A stretch of DNA of 64,000 bases from Perilla frutescens. Its lineage: Eukaryota; Streptophyta; Magnoliopsida; Lamiales; Lamiaceae. Under the pieces are notes generated by a model. That model was given only the letters and a program-made list of their open reading frames with translations. It did not search any database and was not told where the DNA came from. Positions 45,807 through 58,602 of the stretch are shown here, one piece after another (positions within the stretch are counted from its first letter, which is position 1; each line of letters opens with the position of its first letter). The position numbers and the translations under genes were made by a program. The DNA is taken from NCBI GenBank assembly GCA_026008535.1, contig BRKX01000007.1:5355001-5419000 (forward strand), given 5' to 3'.

Positions 45807-46670
45807 ATGGAAGATCTTGGTGGGAATGTGGAAGAGATGTTCAGATTTATGATGCACCAAAGAGATGAGCAAACTAGAGCATGGAGTGTTCCATATACTT
45901 TGCCTATGAATCAAATGCATCAACCACCCACCGAGTGTCAATGGTTTGAGCAATATTATCTTCCAGTGAGCATGTTGGAAGTGCAGATGGAGCAAATGAT
46001 CGACAATGCACCAACTCTTTGGGACACTAATCAAAGATATGCGTCGGAGTTGACCAATTTGGAGGATCTAATGCATCAGATGGATGCAAATGTGACGGTA
46101 TTCAATGCTAGATTGGACAAGATAATAGATTCTACAAAGGAGATGGAAAGTTCTTTGATTAGAACTTCACAGCATGCTAGTTCAATTCTTCATAATTTGA
46201 GCCTCCAACACAAACCAGAGCAGTGCAATGTTATCCAAGTGGAAAGTGTTGTATCATTTGAAGATGAATCAGAGGTGCTTATGGTTGAAGAAGAAGAAGA
46301 AAAAAAAGCTGAGATATATATTGAAATTGAAGAGCCTCCCAAAGAGATGGTGAAATCCCACGGATTAGCTCAAACATTGCCAAAGAAATCAAAGAAGCTA
46401 CAAGATGAAGTGGTGGAATTCAAACATCCACACAGTAAAGAGAAAACATCTCCGCACCCTGTCAAGAAAGAACAAGCAATGGAATGGTGCACAAGGATGG
46501 AAAAATGCATTGCTTTATTTTTTATAAATAAAAGCAAATTTTTTGTAGAAGATACTCATAGATATGGAACCAAGCTGAAAGCTTCACAGATTTGGTGTAT
46601 GCAAAAGGAAGAAGAACCATCTACAAGGTTCTACAATGCCTTTGACGATAGGATGTCACAATTACTTTAA
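45807..46670 (+). CDS. 287-aa acidic protein of the Athila-like element, unknown
   Basis: The first ATG gives MEDLGGNVEEMFRFMMHQRD. The frame is also open upstream to 45723, starting within the primer site, without an ATG. The N-terminal half is helical and Met/Gln-rich (LEVQMEQMIDNAPTLWDTNQ, LEDLMHQMDANVTVFNARLD) and could form a coiled coil. An acidic stretch follows (MVEEEEEKKAEIYIEIEEPP), then a basic part (LPKKSKKL). The tail (WCTRMEKCIALFFINKSKFF) is not a zinc knuckle. I do not recognise a gag, protease or RT domain. It may be a diverged gag or an accessory protein kept by this non-autonomous family. Confidence 0.55.
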   Translation: MEDLGGNVEEMFRFMMHQRDEQTRAWSVPYTLPMNQMHQPPTECQWFEQYYLPVSMLEVQMEQMIDNAPTLWDTNQRYASELTNLEDLMHQMDANVTVFNARLDKIIDSTKEMESSLIRTSQHASSILHNLSLQHKPEQCNVIQVESVVSFEDESEVLMVEEEEEKKAEIYIEIEEPPKEMVKSHGLAQTLPKKSKKLQDEVVEFKHPHSKEKTSPHPVKKEQAMEWCTRMEKCIALFFINKSKFFVEDTHRYGTKLKASQIWCMQKEEEPSTRFYNAFDDRMSQLL

Positions 46671-48226
46671 ACCTCGTTGACTGCTGAGGTATCGTCTAGC
46701 TAAAGACGTTAAATAAAGCACTGGATGGGAGGTAACCCATCAGTTTTACTTGCTTTGTTTTTCTTTCTTTTCTTTTGTTTTGTGTCTTGTTTTCGTGTGC
46801 TAACATATAGGAAGACATTTTGGAGCCCAAAGCTAGTTCGATATCATCCATGCCGGTTTCAAGGTTCTTTTCTCCATATTGGTGTACGGTGAGTTCGTTC
46901 CAAACACATCTTGATTTTGTTCCCTCCAAACTTATTCTCATTGCAGTTGAATAAGTTTGGGGGAGGGGGATGGATTTGATATGTTTGGCACGTGTTTTTT
47001 CATTTTTTTTCTTTGAGTCTTTTGTTTTGGTTGTTGAAAGTCATGTTGTGGTGAACCCGTGAAATGCTAATGATGGATAGGAACATTGTTTGGAACATAA
47101 GATTGCATGAATTTGATTGAAATTGGCTTATTTAAATTGATGTACTCGGAATTGAAGTAAATGGAGCATGAACAGTCCTGTGAGCTTTTTGAGCCTTAAC
47201 TGTATATCAATGCACAGTTTGATTTCCTTCATGAGTGTTTGTCATGCATGCTTTGGTGTGACTAGAACTTGCCATGGTTTCTATTCGAATAAGCTTGATT
47301 ATATGTAGAATTTAGAAGTGATTTGAGGCCATCCTTTTATAGCCACGTTAATTCCTAAACACTAACCGGAAAAATTGACCTTTGCTAGCTAATTGTGAGC
47401 CATAATTGCCTTTTGTTCATAAACTTGGATGATAGGGGGTTCGGAAGGTGAATAAGGGTATCTTGTTGCGGAAAATAGTGTTTTTGTGGGTAAAGAATGG
47501 AGATGTTGAAATTGGGGTAGAAAATATTCTCATAGGCTCGTGAAAGAAAAAGGAAAAAAAAAGAAAAAAAAGAGAAAAAAAAACATAAGAAAAAATTGTG
47601 TGGAAGAGAAAAAAAAAAGTCAAATATTGAAAGGTAGCAATTGAGAATGTTTGCTATTTGTTGGCTTATTTGTATATTTCTTGTTGAGAGGAGCAAAAGA
47701 GAATATGAAGTTATGCACAATGAATGTTTTGATGTGTAAGGGAGTTGGAAAGAGTTAGAAGATGGATTGTATATCCATACTTGGATTTGGAGTTGAAAAA
47801 GGTTGTGAGTGTGTTGAATTTTCGAGTCACTTAGCCAAAAATTCCTAACCTTAACCAATGTTCCGACATTACATCCTAAATCAAAGACCTCATTGATCTT
47901 TATTCTTCTATGATTGAGCATGAGTGTTTTAGACAATTGGCAAGCCTATGGTTAACACTTTTTCATTTGCATTTGATTCGATTAGCGTTATTTTATACAC
48001 TTGTGAGACGAGCGATACACATGCCGGTGAGGTTCATGCTTTCTTTACGGATATTAGTTGTGCTGAGATTTGGATGAGTTGATGGATGTTGAATTTATGA
48101 AATTAAATTGTTTCGAGCTTGCTCGTGAAGCATTGGTGATCGAGTTTACTTGTCTTCCCCACGTTTATATTTTCTTAGTGTTCTCTTCATTGCTCGAGGA
48201 CGAACAATGGTTCAAGTTTGGGGGAT
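46671..48226 (+). other. Non-coding internal 3' region of the Athila-like element
   Basis: Near 46690-46745 is CGTCTAGCTAAAGACGTTAAA and AAGCACTGGATGGGAGGTAACCCATC, a phrase common at the end of the coding region in Athila/Tat-type elements. It contains two small inverted repeats (CGTCT..AGACG, ATGGG..CCCAT). A second purine tract (AAGTTTGGGGGAGGGGG) lies near 46950. A purine-rich AAAGAAAAAA run occupies about 47545-47620. No ORF with a domain. Confidence 0.6.
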
Positions 48227-49572
48227 TGATAAATATGGCTTTTACATGCATTTGAGGAGTTATATAGATCATATTTGAAGATTAATGCATGCATTTGTTG
48301 AGGTTTTATACTAGTTTCGAGTTTCCTTGTGCTATTTGATGTTTTGGTGTTTCTTGTGCAAGTTTGAGCTGAATTTGAGATTTATCCAAGATCCAATTCA
48401 AGGCGGAAAGTTTCTAGAAAGATAGAGGATCAAGAGAGGGTCGCAACGCAACTTGAATCGGGTCAATCGGACGAGAAACGAAGGAGAACAGAGCAGAACG
48501 GCGGAAATCTCTGCATTGCTCGCCGATCCAGCCGCCGGTCGGCGAGCTGGGACTTGTCGGTTGGCGGGATCGACGGGAATTGTCCCCCAGACGCGTTTTC
48601 GGCCCACGAACTCATCTTTCGGCCCGGATTTTCGATACCTAGTATAAATAGGACTTCTTTGGATGTTTTTCTAACACTTTATTCATTATTTTAGAGTTCC
48701 AAACTTATTTTACTTTTGAGGTTTACTGTGAACATTCAAGAAAGAAGAATTCAAGTTTTATTCAACGAATCGTCATTCCGGTTTTTCTATTCTATTGCAC
48801 ATTTATTTTATGTCAATGTTTATTGTTATTTCTATTATTTCTATGGTTTTAATTATGCGTGAGTAGTCTTTTATTAATTCTAGGGTTTGCAAAGCATGAT
48901 TGAAGCTATGTATTTAATTTAATCTTGTTATTTTTCCCTTCCGATTATTGTGTTCAATTGTTCAAGAACTTTTGATTTCATGCTTAATTACTGATCACAA
49001 TTGATGCATGCTAGCTAGTTAATTTGAGTCCTGACGGAGATAATTAATTAGTGGGATTAATTGAATAATTTGATACACGTTCTAAGGAATCTGTAGGGGA
49101 ATTTAAATATGTGGTTCTATCAGGAGTTAGTAAATTAACCTAGAGACGAAAGTAATAGGTTGTTTATTAATCTGCTTCTACCTTGAGACCTGGCGGAGAT
49201 AGGTAGATATATTTCTGATTCCTCACCTTTAATCGGATTAAAATTGGGAAAGATTAGGATTAAATTGAATCTTAGTGGATACATGTGTGCTGCATTCCCT
49301 AGGATTAGTATTTCATTTATTGTTTGAGTTTGATTATTTGCTTAGTTAATTTACTTGTGTTTATTTGGTTCTATTTCTGTTCTTTTATTTTATTTAAATT
49401 CATGCCTAGTTTTAGTAAACTCATAAATTGGTAGCCTGGATAATAGAGAGTTGTTAGCTTAGTACTCGGTATTGTCAAATAATCAGTCCCTGTGGATACG
49501 ATACTTGATTCGCTTGCTATATTGCATTGTCCTGTGTTAGTTGCAGAATTGTGCATAATAAATAGTGCATCA
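48227..49572 (+). repeat. 3' LTR of the Athila-like element
   Basis: Same length as the 5' LTR (1,346 bp), about 1% different, preceded by TTTGGGGGAT and followed by the target duplication CCCTC. Confidence 0.93.
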
Positions 49573-50390
49573 CCCTCGAGCATTCTAGCATTCCAAATTT
49601 CTTAATCTAAGAAGCCCTATCTTTCTGCAGAGAGTTTAGTTTACACCTTTGTATAATCTTGGGAGATTTAAAACCCCATCGTAGCTGCAATAATACCTTA
49701 TCCTATCAAAGAGAAATTGTGAGTTGAGTAGTTCTTTTTTTAGGAAAGAGTTGAGAGGTTGTTGAAGCTTGAAATAGAATGACAGATCTCTAGCAATAGC
49801 AGTTGTGAGTTGATAATTTTTTTTTTGAGCAAAGAGTTGACAAGTTGTTGAAGCTTAAATATAATGACAGATTTCCAGTAGTAGCAGTCGAATATGATTA
49901 TAACAAGTGTGAGCTATCCTTAGAGTTGATTTAACGTGAGTTTCGGGTTGTAAGTTGTAGAATCCTGAAAGCATAGTGTGGACAACTGAGTGAATTTGCA
50001 GTACATTCCGAGTTGTAAATCGTAGCACTCCAAAAGTACTGTGAATTCCTTTCCGCCCCTGGAAGAAAAGAGGACGCAGATCCATTTTTGAACCTATATA
50101 ATCCGGTGTCTTTAATACTTTATTTATTTGTCTATTTATTGTGTTCTTGCTCATCAGGTGCTCTGGTCTTTACATTTCTACCCTGAAATTTCCAAATGTG
50201 TCTTGTGACCCGCTTGAGCTTTTGTTATCTTTCATCTACACTGATATCTGATCTCTATTAATCCTAGCTGACCTGGTTAGATCAATTGAGAGCTTTGGGC
50301 TCCTTATTTCTCAAAAGTTTGGTTAAATATTTTGTGGGCGCGAGTGTTTATCCACCCCCTCTAAACACTTCTAAACTGTTTGGGGCCATA

Positions 50391-53300
50391 TATATACTAT
50401 AATGTAAATTAAGGGTAATAATGTAATTTAATGCATAATATTTAAATAATAATTTTAATCTTTAAAGGTAATAATGTTATCTAACATATTATATTCAAAT
50501 TATAATTCATTAGGTATAGTTTCATCTATTAATTTCCAATGAGAAACCCAAAAAATCATATATATATTTATTATTTTTAAATCAACCAATCAACTATTGA
50601 TTGCCAAAATTATTTCATAATACTATATATTAATTAGAGGGGTAGATCAAATTTCAAAGAAATTAAAATAATCTCATTTGCAATTACAATACAACTTTTA
50701 GAATGTTACAATAAAAAAAGATTTAATTTGAATAAGATTTACATTCTGAACAATTTTGGCATTCTGCTTCAATAGTACTATTTTAATTTTTCATAGATTC
50801 ATTGCATACTTCTGGGCATTTATATGGAATGAATTTTATTTTTATTTTTACAGTGGATAAAATAATATTATCTGTTTTTCACTATATGTTTAGTTCATAG
50901 TAATATAACTATAAAACTATCCCTTAGAAAGCATATCTATATATACGTGTCCACAAAATCAACTGCGTCAAGTAAATATAAACTATTTCTATGATATATA
51001 TTGTACTAATTTTGAAATTGTAACCATAATTTTTGGCATGTTGTTAAGTATAAGAAATGTAACTATTGTTGTGTGTCCAAATAATTTATAATATTTTCAA
51101 ATGCTTCTAAATATTTTGTTGGAGTTAATAATTAATATTTAATAATATTATAACTTATACTTACTAGACAAAGTTAAACAAGGAGACATGCATAAAAAAA
51201 AATTATACAAGCGAATTGCTCGAGCAAACCAAGTTAATAGTAATATATAAATACCTATATTTTTTATTGATAATTAAAAATTTATTAATTCACAATAATA
51301 TGAAATTGATATAATATCATTTCCGTACGTATAAATTAAAAACCTAACTATAAATATCAATTTTATGTATATTCATTGATACACTTATAATAATAATATA
51401 GTACGCAAAAGACGACAAATAAAATGAATGCATATAGTCAAACTTAATGTCTATTTTTTTAATTACCACTTAATGACGAATTTGAGATGAATTTTTGCCT
51501 CAAATTAAAAAATATTTTCCATCTCTTTGATTTTATTTTTTTAAGCATTAATAATTATAATTTTTCTATAATGCATACAAATATGAAATATGTGCGCAAA
51601 AATATACCTACAACATGAAATTTTTTAAAAGATGCTTAAAATATACATATTTTATATATATATATATATTCATTGGTACATGCATTAATAGTAAATATTA
51701 CAAAAAGAAAGACAAATAAACTGAATAGAGATAGCCAATCTTTAAAAAAAAAATTAAAATTAAAGAAATTAAAATATATAATTTAACATTTACATTATAA
51801 AAATAAAGTATAATTTAAAGAAGTAAGAAAAAATATATTAAATAAATGAAGTAAATATCATATTAATCTTTTAATATAATGCAACATAAAAATAATAATT
51901 AAGTAATATAATTATGTTTAAAAAAATCTAACAATCTAATTATTTAATTTAGGAATGAAAAAATCAATTAAACATAACTATTTTCGTGTGCACGCGTGTG
52001 TGTGTATCTAGATATTTACATAAATCTACATTAACAAACTACTTGGTTTAGTGCATATAAATTAACGTCGCTAATTTAATTCCGTCATTAATTATGTCGT
52101 TAAAATGAGCAACAATGACCTTTTTAAAGACAGATCAAGTCGCTAAAACGCATTTTGTTTTTATAGTGTAAGAGATATATTTTGAAATCTACTAAATTAC
52201 GTATCTCCCCGATTTCCAAAATAAAAATACTAATAGATCTATTAATTATGATTTTAGGATAATGCTATGCAGCCATAGTGTGGCTGGCCATAATTAATAA
52301 TTATGGTATGCTTTAAACGTATGGTAAGTAATCAATTCAAATTTTGATTATTGATTATTATGATTTTTCAATTATGCCCTGATATTCCATTTTAGAAAGT
52401 GATTTACTTGTATCTTTTAAATATTCACGTATTTCATAAAAATATCTACAAAAATATAAACAAATTATTATGAAAAAAATTACAACATCATACAAGATGC
52501 ATGCATGCGTAGTAGAAGAAAATTTGAGGCAATTTGTCATATAATTTTTCACTATTTTCAAATTTGAAAAAAAAAACAGAAACACACAATAGTGCAATAC
52601 GTACTTTTTTAGGCAATTTTTTTATTTTTTATTTTTATATTAATTTTCAATGAAAAAATTCATTACTAAATAATAAATTTTGTATTAAATTTGGATTAAA
52701 AAAATAAATAAAAAGTATCAAAATTAGACTGATAGGAATTTATTTTCCGGTCTCTAACTATAATAAAATTATTTTATAATTGTACAAGCTATTTAATTAT
52801 ATATATATATATAGTCTCAAAAAAATTATATATATATATATATATATATATTAATCTAAACTATATCAAAATTGAAAATTAATAGCTTCAATAATTCAAA
52901 TTTAAAATTGATAATTTTCATTTCTTATGTTTCGGATCGATAATACATATCTTTCAGGATCGTCTAAGTCAATAAAATTTCTATAAAACTCAAATAAATA
53001 TTTTAAAACTTGACCAATGACTTTGATTAAAAAGACCATTTAATCTAGAATAGTATACATACTACAATTATATATATATATATATAATTGTATTAAATAA
53101 ATCATAACTTTAATATATTATCAAATAATGTATTTTTCATATTTTACTTATATATACTAAGCTAGCTATAGTTACAATTGAAATACCTAGAAATTAAGAG
53201 TGTATGACATATAAAATGCTAACTATGATAGAACTTGTAGTTGAGTATGCATTATTTAATTTTAATATACTAATGGTGATGCTAAGTTGCTAACAAGATA

Positions 53301-54329
53301 TCTATATATTTTAAAAAATGAAAATTTATATTATATACAAGTTAGTGTCAATCTTTAACTATTTAAATATAATGATCGAATTTGTAATTGCATGCCTTAA
53401 TTTCAATTTGGATTTCAATTTGGAGATAATTTAGAATTTTCGAATTGGCTATTATTTTGGAGATAATATTATGTGGAACTGTTCATAGATAATTAATGAA
53501 CATGCTAATGAAGAGAGAGATCAACATGAATTTCATGTAGGGAACTTGTTAAAATTTTAGTCAAAATTAATATAATTTTGTTTCTTTATATTATAAATTT
53601 TCCACTATTGAGCTGGATCAAATTCTACCAAATAACATTACCGAAATATTAATATTAATAATTTTAATTTCTTCTTTATGTTGAAATTTCATTTGTTTTC
53701 TTTTCAAATATTTATCAAAATAAACAATTACTCAATTAAAAATTGAATAAATTAACCAAGTAAACATAATATAAACTTAATGAAATGATTATAAACATTA
53801 CCCAATTAACGATAACCTATTTGAAAAAGGAGAATAACGATAGAAATCAATAATAGATGCAAACTTCCATGGCTACCAACAAAAATTAATTCAATTATTA
53901 TATTCAATTTATTAATTAATTTGATTATTGCGTGATTCAAGATTTTAAAATAAAATAAAAATAAAAATCCTTAAATGCGGAAGGAATTACATCTCCCTTA
54001 AGAAGAAATTGTTGAAATTTACATTACATCGTATATTCCACATTATATATATATATATATATTATTTATTTTAAATAATATATTTGATATAGAAAATTAA
54101 TATATTATTATAAATTATGTTGAAGGAAGTCAATTTTGAATTATATTATATATACTGTTTATTATTAATAATCCATATATAATTTTGTACAGATTTTTTT
54201 GTAATATTTAAATTTTAAAAAGATACAAATGAACAACTTTCTAAAATGGACTACAAGGATATAATACAGAAAACGTTAATTCAACTATTTAAATTTATAA
54301 TGTTTAAACTTACTAAATTACTGTAAATA
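50391..54329. other. AT-rich, gene-free stretch inside the 18.3-kb insertion
   Basis: No ORF with a recognisable domain. Several TA runs are present (about 51656-51669, 52798-52850, 53070-53086, 54046-54060). A lone CACTA-like terminus ends at 52168. GCCATAGTGTGGCTGGCCATAA.. at 52271 contains a short inverted repeat. The rest is unassigned repeat debris. Confidence 0.5.
52060..52168 (-). mobile_element. Possible terminus of a decayed CACTA element
   Basis: The plus strand ends ACGCATTTTGTTTTTATAGTG. On the minus strand this reads CACTATAAAAACAAAATGCG, a CACTA-type end. The adjacent words GTCGCTAA, GTCATTAA, GTCGTTAA and GTCGCTAAA look like subterminal repeats. No partner end was found. Confidence 0.4.
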
Positions 54330-54879
54330 TTATCTCTGCTAGGTGAAGGCGTGTTAGTTCCTACAAGTCTTTAACATTTTGCATTCAAAAGTCGAGTAAA
54401 AAGTCTTCAAAGTAAAGGTGGGGAATTTTATACGCACGTTATTATTTATTATCCATTATATATTATGCTTGTGATTTATTGTTCGACTGAGTGTTTATGT
54501 GAAAGTGAAAGTTAAAGTATGCCAGGGACCGTTCATAGGTCCGGGACCGTAAAAGTTGTCCTTGGGTCACCTACCGTGCATGTGTATATGCATATACTTG
54601 TTCAGAGACCGTTAATAGGTCTGAGGCCGTGATAAGTTGCCTTTGGGCTGACTCCCCACTGTTCAAACCATTTATATTGACATGGCATGAATGTCTGAAT
54701 ATGAGTTACTCGTTTAATATATTTTGGATAATGCGTATTCTCCACTGAGTGTATTCGTTATAGTCATCCCTTTATTATAACATTTCAGATTGAGGAGTTC
54801 GGTGATGGCAGTGAGGAGATGGATGATAGTTAAGTTTTTATTTAAATATTTAAGTTACTAAACTCATTTGACTACTAAA
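54330..54879 (+). repeat. Right part of the gypsy-type LTR (before the CACTA insertion)
   Basis: Contains two diverged copies of GGGACCGTTCATAGGTCCGGGACCGT / AGACCGTTAATAGGTCTGAGGCCGT, then CTCCACTGAGTGTATTCG and ACATTTCAGATTGAGGAGTTCGG. The order matches the LTR of the chromovirus at 12388. It continues at 58606-58875. Confidence 0.6.
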
Positions 54880-57800
54880 CACTACTACAATTATTCAAAT
54901 AGACAACACCAAAACGACAACACTTTCACTTGGAAACCGTTGTATTTTTGAATTTTACAACGGTTTTTGAAAAAACCGCTGTATTTATGTCTGCTTGTTT
55001 GACAAATGACATCGGTTTTGATTAAACCGTTGTGCTTGTGCGTTGTAATTTTGAGAGTAGACAACAGTTATTAAACAACGGTTATTAAAACTGATGTGGA
55101 TTAGATATTTTGGAATAGACGTCGGTTTTATAACTGTTGTATATATTTGATATTTTCTTAGACAACAATTTCTCTAAGAACCGTTGTTTTATGTATAGTT
55201 AATATACACAATTGTTTTACAAGTGTTGTAATTATATGTTGTCATTTAAAAACGATTTTTTAGCAATTAAAGATTAGCTAATGCAATGCTAAAAAAAGAT
55301 TAGTTAATGTATATTTTTATATTCCATTTAATGTAAGACATTTTTTTGTAACAATATAAAAACGTTTTATTATGACAATCACCATAATTTAAATAAGTTG
55401 GAAGAATGTGAAAAAAATAACTATATAGTTGGATTTATAAAAATTAAGTTTACCTTCAAATAAAATCTTATTAAAAGTAAATTCATGCCAACAGGTTAAA
55501 TATATACACAAATCATGTACTTTATAATAAACTGATTGTATTCTATTTTAATTATAATAATTATAATTATTTTATATTGGAAATACTTTTTAATTGTTTT
55601 AATTTTTTTTATGGTAAATTATAAATGATCCTCCCCAAATTGAAACTCAAACACGTCTCTACAGTTTACTTTTAAATCCCAATTCTGAAATAAAATCGCC
55701 AGCACCCAGCGCAGGAAGCCCTAGTCGCCGCCCCTTGCTGAGTTGCCGTTCTATCTTCGAACTCGGACTGCTCCATCGCTCCGCACCGCTCCTGTCTTGC
55801 CTCCACGCCGCCGCCGTCATCATCGCCACGACATCACCCGGTAATTCGTATTTCAATTATTTTATTGATTAAATAATATTACAAAACTTCATATACAAAT
55901 AATATTAATTTCAATGCGAGCTCAATGCCTAAATCACGTAGATAAGTAAACTGGAAAAAAATTAAATAATATTGAATTTTTTCTTGAACTTTTATGTTCC
56001 CAGATTTAATAATATTCCACAATTTGTATCCAATTGCACCCGCAAACAAAATATTATTTTGGATACGGGTAATCGATTGAACACCATTGGTGGGTGTTTG
56101 GGACAATGGTGGTGCGTGGTGGGTCGGTGATCAGTCGGTGAAGTCGAGGAACTTCAGTGAAATTGGTTACAAGGTGGTCGGTTCGTCCGAGTCATCCCTG
56201 CTAAATACTGTTGAGTAATCATAGTTTTATTAAATATTTTCTTAGCCTTTTCTTATAACAAAATGTAGCTTTTCCGCAATTATAATTATACTTATCTACA
56301 CTTCAGGTTCTATAACATTTGAATCAATTTTTCTTCAATACTTCTGAATATCTAGTTGGTTAATATTTGTGCTGAAATGATATATTTAATATATTTGGAT
56401 TAACTTTAATTACATGATTGTCATAAATATAAACTTGAAGTAATTTGAAGTTCAGAAGCAATGTCTATGTGTTGCATCAATGGTTTTCTCAACTATTATA
56501 TTACTTATAAATTATACCTATTTTACCCGTTAATTCTCTATACTTATAATAATTAATTATCCATGATTCTAGAATCCCTTTGCAGAGATATATAGAGTAC
56601 ATGTTACTTTGTGCATTCTTTTATGCATGTCATCTTTTTATACCATGTTCTTTTATAGGCTATAGTCATTTTCATTTTCTCTCTTTGTTGATTTTCTTTT
56701 GTTATGGTTTTTAATATAACTCTTTTCTATTTTCTCTCTTTTTCATAAGTTTTTATTTGAATAGAGAAATCACCTGCACATCTTGGCATGGTAGAACTTG
56801 ACTTTTTAAACTTAACTATTATTTTCTCTCTTTTTCATTAGTTTTTATTTGAATAGAGAGAACCAACCTAAACAAACTATATACTGCTAACAAATGTGTC
56901 TTCTCAATATAAAATTTCATTTATGTAAGATATATCTAAATGTAGTCTTCCACTCGAAATTCAATTTTTACGATTGGAGTGCATATTGTTCTTTGAGGCA
57001 TACAAATTATGTTGATAAGTGCTGGATACATTAGATTAATACCATGACCAAATAAAGGGAAAATAAATAAGTTATCTGATCTTTAAAGTTTAAACTGAAA
57101 TTCTCTTTTGATATCCTTTTCCCTCTTATGTTTGATTATTACTTCCTGCCAAACTTAATTGGAGTTATGGTTGGATGGGTTCCAGATTGGTGGACAGAAA
57201 AGCTTGAGACATGTTGTGAAATTCAATAAGGCAATTTTTTAAAAATTCATTTAGGTAGTTAATATATTTTTTTAAAGTAGAGAGTTCTATAACTAAATTA
57301 TGAAACATGATATTATGTCTCCTTCAAAAATTAATTGCATTTAATCTTGAATTTGTTCACTGAAGGGGGAAACGCTTGGAGTCCTACAAACTCCTCACAG
57401 TTTCCTTACATGATGTACAAGGACGTGACAATATAATTTTTTGGCTGATATATTTCTCAGGTATGTAATTTTGTTCTTTACTATATATAATGAATGCCTC
57501 GTGAATCAAATAGACAAAATCTACAATCATACTTTGATCCTAACATTTTTCTACTAAAATTTTGTTTTATCCCAAGATGGTCATTATTGTTGCCCAATAG
57601 TAAATGCACTAGTCATTTTGTCTATATTCTTTTGTACTTCCTGTTGAGAGATTCTATTATATAAGGGGTGTGTGAATTGGAAATTGATGGATTTTAACTA
57701 AAGAATGTGATGCATACATACATACATATATATTAGAAATGGTGTATGTATAGATGTCAAACTATATATATATAATGTGTATAGATGACAAACTATAGTA

Positions 57801-58602
57801 ATAACTACATACTATTGGATTTTGATACTCTTGTAGACTTGTTCAAATATTGGGTTCGTGTTTTATTTGTTTTTTGTCATCAACTTAAATGTCGTTTGTA
57901 TGAATGCAGGTGGAGAAGAATTTAACATTGTTGCACTAATGGTTGACATTTGAATGTAAACACCTCGTCAAGACTCAATCAAATTGGCAATTAGTGAGAG
58001 CTTCTAGTACAAATATTTTTGTTTTTTTGGCTTTGTTAAACTATTTAGGATGATTTGTGATTATGATTGTGATGAAATGTAAACAGATATTTGTATATAT
58101 TTTTTTATATAATCTTGTTAATATTGATTAATTGATTTATTACATGCATTTAGAAGTTTAAAATTATCAAATAACAACACTAATAAAAAAATAATTATAA
58201 TTTATTAAAATAAAATAAAAAAATACAACAGTTCTTAATATTAACTGTTGTCTGACAAGAAAGAGTACTGCGCAAAATGCACTTAAAAGACAACGGTTAT
58301 AGTTCACAACTGTTGTGTAACCTTGTCATATTACAACGGGTTTATGCAAAAACTGTCATCTATCGTTCGTTTATAGGCATTGAAAGACAACAATTTTCTA
58401 AGAAACCGTTTTCGATTATAGCAAATTTACAACGGTTAATTTTTTTCACAACGGCTATACACCGTTGTCTAGTGCACAACTACAACGGTCACAAACCGTT
58501 GTCAATTTTCACACAAAAAGACAACGGGACTATACACAACGGTTCTGAAGAGCAAATTACAACGGTGATAAACCGATGTCTATTAACATATTTGTAGTAG
58601 TG
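54880..58602. mobile_element. CACTA (En/Spm) DNA transposon, 3.7 kb, non-autonomous
   Basis: The left end CACTACTACAA and the right end TTGTAGTAGTG are perfect inverted repeats, with looser pairing through AATAGACA. The 3-bp duplication AAA flanks it (54877-54879, 58603-58605). Both subterminal regions are packed with AACCGTTGT / ACAACGGT words in both orientations, the usual transposase-binding layout of CACTA elements. No transposase is seen. A GC-rich, exon-like block lies at about 55650-55841. Confidence 0.92.
55650..55841 (+). other. GC-rich exon-like block captured in the CACTA element
   Basis: In otherwise AT-rich DNA this stretch is markedly GC-rich (GAAGCCCTAGTCGCCGCCCC, CCACGCCGCCGCCGTCATC) and ends ATCACCCG|GTAATTCG, a plausible 5' splice site. 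It resembles a leader plus first exon. Further candidate exon pieces occur near 56090-56215 and 57363-57458, the latter ending ATTTCTCAG|GTATG. No clear protein can be read through them. Confidence 0.35.

Larger units (their letters stand above)
44372..49572 (+). mobile_element. Non-autonomous Athila-like LTR retrotransposon, 5.2 kb
   Basis: The LTRs of 1,346 bp each (44372-45717, 48227-49572) start TGATAAA and end GTGCATCA. The target duplication CCCTC is perfect (44367-44371, 49573-49577). The primer site TGGCGCCGTTGCCGGGGA at about 45724 matches Asp tRNA, as in Athila-type elements. A purine tract (AAGTTTGGGGGA) precedes the 3' LTR. Only one ORF is present and no pol domain is seen, so it must depend on enzymes from another element. 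I count about 13 differences between the LTRs, near 1%, older than the chromovirus at 12388. Confidence 0.93.
43737..50390 (+). mobile_element. LTR-like sequence (SIRE-like copia?) split by the Athila-like insertion
   Basis: It starts TGTTGGGAAAAATGGGGGG. A TATA-like CCTATAAAAGG (about 44293) is followed by leader-like text. After removing the nested element, sequence resumes at 49573 and ends near 50350 with GGGCGCGAGTGTTTATCC then ACCCCCTCTAAACAC, a phrase found at the ends of several plant copia LTRs. I could not find a target duplication, so the right border is approximate. An endogenous pararetrovirus origin was considered; no viral domain is visible. Confidence 0.35.
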
